A DNA stretch of 44,149 nt from Candidatus Latescibacterota bacterium (GTDB taxonomy: Bacteria; Latescibacterota; UBA2968; UBA8231): the NCBI GenBank assembly GCA_022827835.1, contig JAJEIO010000013.1, positions 1-44,149 of the forward strand. Reading direction: 5' to 3'. The position numbers and the translations under genes are program-made. Below, piece by piece: positions 8,318 through 17,159 of this stretch; position 1 is the first letter of the stretch, and every line of letters begins with the position of its first letter. Under the pieces are notes generated by a model that saw only the letters and a list, made by a program, of their open reading frames with translations, ran no database searches and was not told the DNA's origin.

Positions 8318-11300
8318 CTAGTAGGCGACGGAAAGCAGACGAGTTTGGGTGGACCCGTCTGCTTGGTTGTCTACATCCAGTTCTAGCTGGCAGAGGTAGA
8401 GTCCGGGTGCCACTTTTTGGCCGTTGCGGTCTTCGCCGGACCAGCGAATTGAAACGTGGCCGCTGTCGAGCATCTGCGTCGTCTCCCATACAGAGCGGCC
8501 ATCGAGAGTGAAAATTTTTACCTTTACTTGGCGGCTGGTAGTTATTTTGAAGATGGAGAAGCGAATCACAATCTCGTCGTTGATGCCATCCCCATTGGGG
8601 GTGAAGGGATTGGGGTCTAGGCTAAATTTATCGATGGGCTTGCTCTCCAACGGCACATTGATAGAAAGGGAATTGCTCCCTACCAAAGGAGTCGCATCGC
8701 CGGCAACGACGCTCTGCCATGGTGCATCACTGCCGCTGCTGGTATTGCGTACCGCTAGGCGCAGCGTAGTGCCATTGAGAAAGACCGGTGCCCTATAGCG
8801 CAGCCGCACCAACGGGCCGTGGCCAACTATATTGCCTTTTTCCCTGCTGGAGAGGCGGTTGTAGGCAGCAACATCGAGCGAATCGCCCACCTCGTCGAAG
8901 GGAAACTGAGCCCCATCCCCGTTCAGCAGTCTAAGGTAGCGCATGTCGCCTCGCTCTTCCTCTGCGAGCGCTAGGTAGGCGGCCTGATCTATGGGGTTGC
9001 CCTCTGTGTCGAAGTAGAGGATATCTCCCTTTTCCTCGTCATCGAGCAAACCGTAAGAATCCCCCGAGAGCAGCAAGCCGTCTCCCGTTACTGGTACTTG
9101 ATCCCCTTCTGTGGTGATCTTGTTATAGATTTTGGGCAAATCGGCGAGGCTATGGAGTGGAGTGGGTAGTTGCACCCAGATGGAATCGGAACCCGTGAGG
9201 GGACCCAAGAACTGGAGCAACTCGCCGTTTCCAGTGACGAAACTTCCATCTTCAGTAGGAAGGAAAACTTGGTCTTCCCCCTCGGTCTGGGGATCGGTGT
9301 CTAGGCCCACCTCGAGGAGTTTCATGCTTTGGGAAGCGGGCTTAGTCAGCAGGATTTCATCGAACCCAGTACTGCGCGCTCTAGAAGGGCTTTCGATAAA
9401 ATTGGGTTGGATAAATACTTCAAAGGTATCGACGATGCCCGGAGTGAGAACATCAATGGGCCACACTTCGGCATAAATGAGTTCGGCCACCGGGGTAGCC
9501 AGCTCAACGCCGATGGATTGGATGGAGGCGGCGACATTGCGATCGGTCGTGAGCAATTTGACTTGGATCTGCATGAATTTCCGCAGCCCAGGAGAGGTTA
9601 CCGGGTCCCCCGGGTTCTGGTAGGCCCGGCTCCAGGGGCTCCAACCTCTCGTCGGGATAAAGGTAGTATCCGCTGGGCCTTTAAAACTGCCGATGAGATT
9701 CTTCCAGGCGTCGGCGGTAATTTCCGTACCACCTTTGTCGAAATAGCGGGTTTCCTTGGCCAACATATCGCCCGTGCGGGTGCGCACCTCCAGCGTGGTC
9801 CCTGGCGGAGTCTCACTTTCCCAAGTGATACCGCCAAAATTTCGCGTCCCCGGCAGTTCTATCAGATCCGAGACCAATTCTACTGCAGCCGGATAGCCAT
9901 TTGAGAAGAGTTGGTATTCGGAAACATTCGGACCCGCGGTATAACCGCCCCGGCGGCGGGGGTCATCGGAGACGATGATTACTTCTAGAAATCGTACTTT
10001 GGGGGGGGGCTGGTACACGTCCATCATGTGCTCGAACCGATCTGTCATGTTATGTTCTCGGGCCGGATCACTTATGCGTCGCCATTTGATCCGACCGCTA
10101 GAATCGCGCGACCCGTCCGAGCCGCGCAGAATATAGCCATCGATCAAAAGTCGAGGCAGGGAGGAGGACATGCGGAAGGTGTCCAACCAGAAAGTAGCCC
10201 CCATATCCACGAACAGAACTCCTCGGTCCACCGTCGGAGACCAGACTAGGTGGATAAAATTGGAGCCTCCATCTCCGTCAAACGCCGGGGCCGGAGAAAA
10301 GGAATCGTTGGCCCCATGGAAGGCAGCCGAGCCGCCCCCTTCTACGAGCCCCGGGCCAAGATTGTCCCCAAATCCCCAGACTTGGATGTCGGCCAGCCGA
10401 GGCCGCTCGCGGATGTAGTGCTCTATTCTGCCTTGGCGTTCGGGCGACAGGTCGTCGTAGACAGATTTTTCAACCGGTTCTTCGAACCCCTGCTGGTTTT
10501 TAATAAAGTGGACAACATCCCCCCGATCCGCCCGGTCCAGAGCAGACCATTCCTCTTCTGAGATCAATTTGCCCCGGCCAAATTTGGAATCGGTTACCAC
10601 AATGCGGATTACCTGGACGGTTTCCCCAATCCAATTGGGGTCGGCCTGGAATTGGTCCAGGTGGAAAGAGAACACCCGCTGGTCCTCGTTGGAGCCTTTG
10701 GTGCCGCCTTCGCGGCGAAAGGGAATTTCGTTCACCTCTTGGTTAATAATTTTTTGGAAAGGAGCACTCAATATTCTGAACTGGCGGAAGGGATCGCCCA
10801 ACGACTCATCGACAAAGTTTAAGACCAACTCGTCGACGGGCAGGCTCCGGCCGAGGTCCACCTCGACCCACCAGTCCTCTATGGGGTCGTTGAAATCGGG
10901 TTCCCAGAAGGTATTGGGGTCGCCATCCAGAATATTGGCCGCGGCCCTGGGATTGGATCCAACGCGGCTGATACCCATGCGAGATAGATGGGTGTAGAGG
11001 GGGTTTTTCTTGCGATCAAGTATGACGTTGCCGAAGATATCCAGCGTTTCGGTGCTGTCGATATTTAAGACGGCGGTCTGACCTTTCTTGCGCCTAAGTT
11101 CTGGTAAGCGACGCGTATAGGTCTCCAAGTCGTCTAGGACATTGAATCGGGAGCGGGAGAAGTGGGGGTGAACGCCGCCGGAGGGGAGTATGTTTACGGC
11201 ATGGGTGGGCATACTCCAACGCTCCCAGTGGGCTGGGGAGTTGACAACGATTTGGTTGCCGGCGATCCGATAGCCCCGCTTCTGAGCTTCGGTGGGCTGG

Positions 11301-11377
11301 GGTGGCACGAGGATCAGGCCGAGCAAGAAGATGAGAATCAAGGCAGGGCAGTGAGAGGAGTAACTCGGGCGTCTCAT
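8318..11377 (-). CDS. Large exported discoidin/FlgD-domain surface protein with inserted short repeats
   Basis: The product is 1019 aa. The ATG at 11377 is preceded by AGGAGG. The signal peptide is residues 1-32 (hydrophobic LILIFLLGLILV). Residues about 135-200 form a discoidin-like domain (ILDGDPNTFWEP, WWVEVDLGRSLPVDELVLNF). A second beta-sandwich lies at about 360-495, and the shared 'LEVRTRTGD...SPWSRAY' region is at about 528-586. Residues about 918-1019 are a FlgD/CHU_C-type domain (DPNPFTPNGDGINDE, WSGEDRNGQKVAPGLYLCQ), ending in LLSVAY. Short helical-looking repeats of the form YxxLxxxExGDI occur at about 273-292, 304-321, 774-789, 797-815 and 835-852, and a related copy at 555-567. 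The product is probably displayed on or released from the outer membrane. Its ligand is unknown. It has its own promoter. Confidence 0.8.
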   Translation of the reverse strand: MRRPSYSSHCPALILIFLLGLILVPPQPTEAQKRGYRIAGNQIVVNSPAHWERWSMPTHAVNILPSGGVHPHFSRSRFNVLDDLETYTRRLPELRRKKGQTAVLNIDSTETLDIFGNVILDRKKNPLYTHLSRMGISRVGSNPRAAANILDGDPNTFWEPDFNDPIEDWWVEVDLGRSLPVDELVLNFVDESLGDPFRQFRILSAPFQKIINQEVNEIPFRREGGTKGSNEDQRVFSFHLDQFQADPNWIGETVQVIRIVVTDSKFGRGKLISEEEWSALDRADRGDVVHFIKNQQGFEEPVEKSVYDDLSPERQGRIEHYIRERPRLADIQVWGFGDNLGPGLVEGGGSAAFHGANDSFSPAPAFDGDGGSNFIHLVWSPTVDRGVLFVDMGATFWLDTFRMSSSLPRLLIDGYILRGSDGSRDSSGRIKWRRISDPAREHNMTDRFEHMMDVYQPPPKVRFLEVIIVSDDPRRRGGYTAGPNVSEYQLFSNGYPAAVELVSDLIELPGTRNFGGITWESETPPGTTLEVRTRTGDMLAKETRYFDKGGTEITADAWKNLIGSFKGPADTTFIPTRGWSPWSRAYQNPGDPVTSPGLRKFMQIQVKLLTTDRNVAASIQSIGVELATPVAELIYAEVWPIDVLTPGIVDTFEVFIQPNFIESPSRARSTGFDEILLTKPASQSMKLLEVGLDTDPQTEGEDQVFLPTEDGSFVTGNGELLQFLGPLTGSDSIWVQLPTPLHSLADLPKIYNKITTEGDQVPVTGDGLLLSGDSYGLLDDEEKGDILYFDTEGNPIDQAAYLALAEEERGDMRYLRLLNGDGAQFPFDEVGDSLDVAAYNRLSSREKGNIVGHGPLVRLRYRAPVFLNGTTLRLAVRNTSSGSDAPWQSVVAGDATPLVGSNSLSINVPLESKPIDKFSLDPNPFTPNGDGINDEIVIRFSIFKITTSRQVKVKIFTLDGRSVWETTQMLDSGHVSIRWSGEDRNGQKVAPGLYLCQLELDVDNQADGSTQTRLLSVAY

Positions 11378-11423
11378 AGGGGCCTCCTGTGCGCATGTGA
11401 CCGCATCAACTGCGCAAGACCTG

Positions 11424-11439
11424 CAGCATGGATATGCTG
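11424..11439 (-). other. Small hairpin in the 5' untranslated leader
   Basis: CAGCAT-ATCC-ATGCTG forms a 6-bp stem with a 4-nt loop between the putative promoter and the start codon of the 1019-aa protein. It could stabilise the leader or affect translation. It lies about 47 nt from the start codon and so does not cover the ribosome-binding site. Confidence 0.35.
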
Positions 11440-11460
11440 TCAGAGCCGAGAATATACGAT

Positions 11461-11490
11461 ATTATATTTAAGAAACCTATACTATAACAA
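11461..11490 (-). promoter_or_regulatory. Putative sigma-70 promoter of the 11377 surface-protein gene
   Basis: The minus strand shows TTGTTA (11485-11490), an 18-nt spacer, then a perfect TATAAT (11461-11466), in a markedly AT-rich stretch. The element is 83 nt upstream of the ATG. The gap 11378-11611 holds no other gene. Confidence 0.6.
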
Positions 11491-11611
11491 GTTTTTTAGA
11501 ATCGTTTATGGCGGTTATCAAGACTAGGTGCTCACAGCGCGAGCCGCCCACTTAAAACGGTTACACGCCGACGCGAGTCGGTGCAGCACAATCCACAGAA
11601 TAGCGCTGGAT

Positions 11612-13258
11612 TTAGTTTTGGGTCAGTAATAGGGAATCGGGCACTGCTTCCTTGAGGCGGTCGGGGTAGATTTTGACCTGGTCGGCATATTTCTCCCTCA
11701 GTTGCACCAGAAAGGCGTTTAGCGCTTGGGTCTCCCGCTCTAGACGAACTAGCGCCCGAGCTCGCCGCTGAGCAGTTTCAAAAGGTTCGATGTTGCTTTC
11801 TTCCCGTTCTAGGACGCGGAATACAGAGTAGCCTCCCTCTACTTGCAAAGGACCTTCAAGTTGGCCCTGTTGGGCTTGGAAAACAGCGGGTACAAGCACG
11901 GGATAGCGGGCTCTTCCCAGCATGTGGAAATGATAGCGCCCGTTGTATTTTTCTGCGTCGGCCCTCACGCTCTTATCGACAAATTGATCAAAGAATGCAC
12001 CTGCTTCTATTTGGGCTTTGACCTGCAGGGCGTCGGCCTGAGTAGGGAGCAGCACTTCCTCAATCCATATGGCCTCGCTGTGGCGGAAGGTCTCCAAATG
12101 GGTGTCGTAATAGTGGCGCACGTCTTCTTCGGAGAGGTCAATTAGGTCGGCTATGACGCTCTTTCTGACGATTTCAAGAAGTTTGGTATTCGCGGTGCGC
12201 TCGACGAACTTCTGCATCTCGGGCGTTTGGTAAAAACCGTCTTTGCGGGCTGCTTCCTGGATCAGATGGGCCTCCAAAAAATACCGGTTCAGGGTGACCA
12301 CAGCTTGAGCGCTGTCGGCAAGGCCAAAACTGATATTCCTCTGACGCAAAAATTCCTGGACTTGCCCCAGGGTTATTTCGCCGTCCTTATAGGTGTATAA
12401 AGCCGTCGAATTCCCTTCTATGAGCGTGGGTTGCTTTGCCTGATAGGCGTTGACCAGCTCGCGCAGGGCAGACAGGTTGAGGCGCACTTTGAAGGAATCG
12501 CGCAGTTGCTCCAAGTGTTCGGCCTCTACTTGGGCGAGGCGCTTTTGGTAGAGTAGGCTGGCGATCCTCGCTTGGTATTTCTCATAAGAGGCCGAGCGGT
12601 CTTCACTAAAGCGCACAATATGCCAGGCCGAACCGGCGGGCAGGGGCTCTGAGAGTTGATCTTGCGGCAGAGTCTTGAAAACCACCGGTGGGATGTGAAG
12701 CGACTCGAGCTGGTCCCGGCCGATAAAGCCCAACTCGCCACCCCGTTCGGCCGAGCGCTCGTCCAGCGAGCGAGCCTGGGCGACCTCCGCAAAGGGACGG
12801 CCCGCCCTCAGTTCCTGCAGAACGGTGTCGATGGCAGTCCGACTCCCCACTTTGATGGCGTTGAGCAGACGCTCTCGGCCGTAGCCTTCCTGTTCGAAAT
12901 GACGACGTACTGCCTCATTTGATATTTTGACTTTAGAAGCTATTTCCTGTGATTTATATATGGATCTAACCCGAGCATTGACGGCATCTTGGACTGAATT
13001 TTGAAAATCGCCGGTTGTATCGAGTCCTCGGGAGCGGCCCTCTAGCAGCAAAAGTCGGCGGTCTATCAGGGCTTGGAGGTAGTACTGGCGGGCCTCATCG
13101 CCTGTCTTTTGGGTGCGTAGCCCGTCGGGCAGTTCTTCCACATAGAGGTGCAACAGGCGTGCGCTGATCTGGTGCGGGCCAACTTCCGCCACGAGCGATT
13201 CGTCGGGAGGGCTGCAGCTAGTCGAAAAAACCAAGCAGGCTAGTAGGAGGTGTTTCAT
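11612..13258 (-). CDS. Parvulin-type peptidyl-prolyl isomerase lipoprotein (SurA/PrsA-like)
   Basis: The product is 548 aa. The N-terminus MKHLLLACLVFSTSC has a lipobox with C15, so it is predicted to be a lipoprotein facing the periplasm. A SurA/PrsA-like helical chaperone part follows (about 25-125, 'QALIDRRLLLLEGRSRGLD'). Then comes a parvulin domain (about 130-225, 'RPFAEVAQARSLDERSAERGGELGFIGRDQL...F...LPAGSAWHIVRF'). After a linker there is a second, more divergent parvulin-like domain (about 395-495, 'IWIEEVLLPTQADALQVKAQIEAGAFFDQFV...GGYSVFRVLER'). The expected role is folding of exported or outer-membrane proteins. It heads the minus-strand block of surface and outer-membrane proteins, which fits a client relationship (inference). 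It is divergent from the selenoprotein gene across a 69-nt gap. Confidence 0.85.
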   Translation of the reverse strand: MKHLLLACLVFSTSCSPPDESLVAEVGPHQISARLLHLYVEELPDGLRTQKTGDEARQYYLQALIDRRLLLLEGRSRGLDTTGDFQNSVQDAVNARVRSIYKSQEIASKVKISNEAVRRHFEQEGYGRERLLNAIKVGSRTAIDTVLQELRAGRPFAEVAQARSLDERSAERGGELGFIGRDQLESLHIPPVVFKTLPQDQLSEPLPAGSAWHIVRFSEDRSASYEKYQARIASLLYQKRLAQVEAEHLEQLRDSFKVRLNLSALRELVNAYQAKQPTLIEGNSTALYTYKDGEITLGQVQEFLRQRNISFGLADSAQAVVTLNRYFLEAHLIQEAARKDGFYQTPEMQKFVERTANTKLLEIVRKSVIADLIDLSEEDVRHYYDTHLETFRHSEAIWIEEVLLPTQADALQVKAQIEAGAFFDQFVDKSVRADAEKYNGRYHFHMLGRARYPVLVPAVFQAQQGQLEGPLQVEGGYSVFRVLEREESNIEPFETAQRRARALVRLERETQALNAFLVQLREKYADQVKIYPDRLKEAVPDSLLLTQN

Positions 13259-13327
13259 GGAATCTTCTTCTGTCCACGGGAATCAACGTAAATTACGGGT
13301 TCAATAAAACAGATAAAATATACCAAA

Positions 13328-14224
13328 ATGGTCAAGGTGATGAACTGTTGTGTGAGGGCGAACAGCGGTATTTTTTGGGGACCACTGATCGCTCTGCTGT
13401 TAAGCGTCCAAGGGACGATGGGGCAAGTGCCCGAGGTGGGCGATCTAGCGCCGGATTTCACTTTGCAGCAGCTAGAGGGCGACTACGTGTCTCTGAACGA
13501 CTTCCGCGGCAAGGTAGTCCTCATCAACTTTTTTGGCTTTATCTGAAGTCACTGTCTCGCGGAGGCCGCGAAAATAGAGCGGATTTGGCAGGATTTTAAA
13601 GGGGAGGAATTCGCCTTGATTGGCATGGATGTAGCGGATGGCATCAGCCGACAGGTGGACTTGAGTTTTCGCCAGAGAACAGGGACGACCTATCCTCTTC
13701 TTCTCCAGGCCAGTACAGTCGGGGCCCTCTACGGTTTTACCCAGCACAACTATGCGGTGATCGACCACGAGGGGATTTTGCGCTACCGTTCGGTGGGCGC
13801 TGTTGCCCGGCGGTTCGACGAACAGGTTATCCGCCAGCACATCGAGCTGGCGCTAGGTAACTTAGGCTCAGCGCTTTTAGCTGGAGATAAAGGACTGGAG
13901 CAGCTAGAGGCAACCGCAGGGGAGGAAATGTCGGGGGGGCAACCGTGGAATTTTGAGTTGGAGAGGAATTACCCCAATCCCTTTAACAGCGGTACGGTTA
14001 TCCCTTTTAGCCTGTCTGGTGAAACAGAAGTGCATTTGCAGATTTTCGATGTCTTGGGACGGCCTGTGGTCAATCTGGTGGTTGGGCGATTGCAGACCGG
14101 TCGTTATGAGGCGAATTGGGACGGGCGGGACGCCGGAGGGCAGCTAGTACCCTCCGGCATTTACTTTTACCGTTTGCGCGGCGGGAATAGAGCAGAGAGC
14201 CGCAAGATGACACTCGTGCGGTAA
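13328..14224 (+). CDS. TlpA/thioredoxin-fold selenoprotein (UxxC) with C-terminal sorting-type domain
   Basis: The frame from ATG 13328 (or 13340, preceded by AAGGTG) is open to 14224 except for one in-frame TGA at 13544-13546, giving 298 residues if read as Sec73. Residues 13-32 are a signal or anchor segment (signal peptide likely, IALLLSVQGTMGQ). Residues 38-170 are AhpC/TlpA-like: GDLAPDFTLQQLEGDYVSL, then GKVVLINFFGFI-U-SHC-LAEA. This aligns with the TlpA pattern NFWATWCPPCRAE, so the TGA replaces the first Cys of CxxC while Cys76 is kept. 'YAVIDHEGIL' (about 142-151) is the usual later strand, but the cis-Pro is not evident. Residues 207-298 are a T9SS type A-like tail (NYPNPF at 214-219, WDGRDAGGQLVPSGIYFYRL). 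The predicted role is a periplasmic or exported thiol oxidoreductase. The alternative is a nonsense mutation or sequencing error. The placement of the TGA, the hairpin and the intact downstream frame favour Sec. Confidence 0.8.
13544..13571 (+). promoter_or_regulatory. UGA codon and candidate bacterial SECIS hairpin
   Basis: The in-frame TGA (13544-13546) is followed, 10 nt later, by TCGCGG-AGG-CCGCGA (13557-13571), a perfect 6-bp stem closing a 3-nt loop that contains G. Sixteen nt separate the UGA from the loop. Bacterial SECIS elements are coding-region hairpins just downstream of UGA with a G in a short apical loop at about this distance, so the fit is good. It would recruit SelB-Sec-tRNA. 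Confidence 0.65.
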
Positions 14225-14249
14225 AAAGCAGGCTCAACAAACTCCAGAT

Positions 14250-17060
14250 TCACGGCGAAGTGCGCGATTTCTCCCTTCGCTGTAAGGCCGCTTGCACTTG
14301 GGCGAGGTTGCGTTTGGCATCGGCGAAGTCAGCTTTGAGTTGGAGTGCTTTTTCGAGATAGAACTGGGCTTCTTTTAGCTTTCCTCGCCGGGCTAGTGCT
14401 CCTCCGAGATTGCTACAGGTTTCCGCCCGGTCAGGCTGTAGCCGCAGTGCAGCCTTGTAGTGGTGGATCGCTTCGTCGAGGTGCCCCAACTGGTGGAATG
14501 CCAGAGCCAAGCCATCTAGGGCCTGTACATCTTGCGGGGCGATTTCTACGACTTGGGTGTAATGAGCCCTCGCTTCTGCAAAGTGACCCAAGCGCATCAG
14601 TACATCCGCTAGTGTGCGCCTAACCACTAGGTGCTCGGGGAGTTGCTGCAGGGCACCTGCCAATAGCTTCGAAGCTCCCTGATAGTTTCGGACGGCGATT
14701 AGGACTTTGGCTTGCCGGAGGGCGGCGCTAGCGGCAATTTCCCGCAGGTTTTTGGTCCGTATTTCCTCAATGGTCCTCTCTTCATCGGACCCAATAGGCA
14801 TCAAGGTGGCGAGGGGGTCTAAATGCTTGTGCAAAAGATCGAGTGTCGGGAGTGCGTTTGTCCGATGTACAAAGGCGCGAGCGACCGCATAGTCGAGAAC
14901 GGGCCGATCGTCTCTGTAGCTCGGGGCTTCATTCGCCAGTTCGGCTAAACCGCCAGATCCCATCAGATAACTGCCCAAAAAGACCTGTGGTCGGTTGAGC
15001 CAGTAGAGGGGGCCTCCCCAGTGGCTGTACTCTAGATCCCGGCGAATTTTTTCGTTGGATAGACGTCCTTCAAGAATGGCCCGATCAATGGCGAAATCCC
15101 GTCCACTGCCGATGAGCAGCAATTCTGAAGTATTGTACCACAACAGGCTGTGGGGGAAAGCCTCGAGAAAGCTCTGCACAGTGCTGCGGAAATGGTCGGT
15201 GGGCAAAAGGGATAAGGGGACAAATTGGACCAGAAAACCGCCAGAACGCAGCCGTTTTTTCACTTGGCGATAGAAGTCGGCCGTGTAGAAGGATGCCACA
15301 CCGGGACGGGAAAGCTGGCCCAATTCGAGGGAAATCACATCGTAAGTCGAGGGGGTGTGGCGCAGATAGTTGCGGCCGTCGGCACCGATCAGTTTGACTC
15401 TGGGATCTTCCATCCAACGGGAGTCGAAATGGGGGCGGATAAAACCGAAGATGGTGGGTTCGATATCGACGCACTCTAGGCGGTCAATCGGGTAGAGCAG
15501 AAAGCGAGCCGCAGTCTGACCGGTGCCGACGCCCACCAAGAGGACTCGCTTGGGCTCGGGATGCAACAACATGGGGACATGAGCCGCCATTACTTGATGT
15601 GTCTTGCGGTCCCTGCCCTGCCACCAGCGGTTGATCTCGAGTTGAAGTCCACGATCTTGGCGGATGACCGCCAAGTTGGAGCCGTAGCCCTCGCGGAAGT
15701 CGATAAGCTCTTCCCGCTCGCCCAGAAAGTCGGCGGGAATACGGGTGGGCAGCAGGCAGAAAATTCCGAGCCACACGCACGAGAAGAGTCCTATGAATGC
15801 CGCTTTAACAGCTAGGGTAGATGTGCGGTCGAGCCAGATCCACGCCGCGAACCCGACAGCCAAGCTCGTGCCCGTGACGAAGAGAAGACTGCTCTCCAGA
15901 CCGAAGAATGGCAGGCCCACAAAACCGATCGCCAACGCCCCCGCGATGCCCCCCAATGTGTTGACTGCGGCGATTTTTCCCGTGCCACCACTCGCTGCGG
16001 ATGCGTCCTCGACCACCATTCTCACCGCCAGCGGAAAAGAGGCACCTCCTAAAACACCAGGAGGCAGCAGTAAAACGGCATAAATCCACCACTCCTCCCC
16101 TAGACGTCGCCAGATGTCCGATGGGAGCATCATTAGGAGGAGTACCACTAACCCCAAAAGCACCTGGAGAGCGCCGAAATACCGTGCTCTATGTCCTGTC
16201 CTGTCAAAGAACAGGGATGCGAGCACGCTTCCCAACACTAAACCCACTAGCACTACGGCCAAGGTCAGCGTATAAGTATATACTGTATTGGCGATTAAAA
16301 GTCCCAGATAGCGCGTCCACAGCACCTCGCTTCCCAACGCTACAAAGCCAACGGCAAAAAACAGCGCAAATACACCCCAGTGACCTCTCTCTTCAGGCCT
16401 TAGAAGCCGAGGTCGAGCCAGTCCGCTTCTGGCGATTGGCAGAGATCCTGCGACGATGCCTACGAGTATGTTCAGAACGGCGCCAAGTCGCACTGTGTCC
16501 AGAAAGCCTAGCTCAGGCAAAAGGACAAATCCGGCGCAGACACAACCCAAGGCTGCGCCCAAGGTGTTGATGCCGTAGAGCAAGCCGACGGAACGGACAA
16601 TTTTAGCATCACTGCGCACAAACTGACGGCAGAAGAGGGGGAGGGTGGCACCCATGAGAACAGTCGGCGGCAAAATCACGAATCCCACTAGAACAATCCG
16701 AGTCAGGAAGTGCAAAATGGCGTGCCCGGCTAGGGACTGATAAACTGTGCCGTAGAAGATGTCTGCCAATTCAAAGGCATATGGACTGGCTAGTGCCGAA
16801 AGCCCCAGGCCGATTTCAACTAGAGCAAAAACGAGCAGAGGATGGCCGGTCCGCTGACCGTAGCGGCCGAAGAGATACGAACCGCAGGCTAGGCCTAGGA
16901 AGAAAACCGCTAGGACTGTGCTGAGGGCAAAGGTAGTAGAGCCAAACAGCAATGAAGCTTGGCGGATCCAGACGACCTCGTACACTAGGCCCGCAAAGCC
17001 GGAGAAAAAAAAGCAGATGAGCGCAATCAGAAGCTGCACAGTACGAGCGCCTGTAGCCAT
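14250..17060 (-). CDS. Fused membrane/spermidine synthase-like methyltransferase-fold protein with C-terminal TPRs
   Basis: The product is 936 aa from the ATG at 17060. The frame stays open upstream to 17291, but that extension overlaps the divergent lipoprotein gene and adds an unconvincing Arg/Pro-rich leader in front of the first transmembrane helix. Residues 1-480 are polytopic ('FFSGFAGLVYEVVWIRQASLLFGST' region, and a repeat of the same theme at 'GSEVLWTRYLGLL'), as in MFS-like fused spermidine synthases. Residues about 495-720 form a SpeE-like Rossmann domain (VLLVGVGTGQTAARF at about 502, ECVDIEP, LIGADGRNYLR, YDVISLELGQ). Residues about 770-936 are TPRs. The methyltransferase/aminopropyltransferase activity is inferred from the fold; the polyamine acceptor Asp motif is not clear, so the substrate is unknown. 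It converges with the selenoprotein gene (25-nt gap). Confidence 0.8.
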   Translation of the reverse strand: MATGARTVQLLIALICFFFSGFAGLVYEVVWIRQASLLFGSTTFALSTVLAVFFLGLACGSYLFGRYGQRTGHPLLVFALVEIGLGLSALASPYAFELADIFYGTVYQSLAGHAILHFLTRIVLVGFVILPPTVLMGATLPLFCRQFVRSDAKIVRSVGLLYGINTLGAALGCVCAGFVLLPELGFLDTVRLGAVLNILVGIVAGSLPIARSGLARPRLLRPEERGHWGVFALFFAVGFVALGSEVLWTRYLGLLIANTVYTYTLTLAVVLVGLVLGSVLASLFFDRTGHRARYFGALQVLLGLVVLLLMMLPSDIWRRLGEEWWIYAVLLLPPGVLGGASFPLAVRMVVEDASAASGGTGKIAAVNTLGGIAGALAIGFVGLPFFGLESSLLFVTGTSLAVGFAAWIWLDRTSTLAVKAAFIGLFSCVWLGIFCLLPTRIPADFLGEREELIDFREGYGSNLAVIRQDRGLQLEINRWWQGRDRKTHQVMAAHVPMLLHPEPKRVLLVGVGTGQTAARFLLYPIDRLECVDIEPTIFGFIRPHFDSRWMEDPRVKLIGADGRNYLRHTPSTYDVISLELGQLSRPGVASFYTADFYRQVKKRLRSGGFLVQFVPLSLLPTDHFRSTVQSFLEAFPHSLLWYNTSELLLIGSGRDFAIDRAILEGRLSNEKIRRDLEYSHWGGPLYWLNRPQVFLGSYLMGSGGLAELANEAPSYRDDRPVLDYAVARAFVHRTNALPTLDLLHKHLDPLATLMPIGSDEERTIEEIRTKNLREIAASAALRQAKVLIAVRNYQGASKLLAGALQQLPEHLVVRRTLADVLMRLGHFAEARAHYTQVVEIAPQDVQALDGLALAFHQLGHLDEAIHHYKAALRLQPDRAETCSNLGGALARRGKLKEAQFYLEKALQLKADFADAKRNLAQVQAALQRREKSRTSP

Positions 17061-17159
17061 AGTAGGTCGTTGCTGCTTTCCAGACAGGGGATTATATTGC
17101 CGTAGCCCTATGTATGGTAAAAAGAAAAAAGGGACCGCGACAACTGGATTGAGTCCGCG

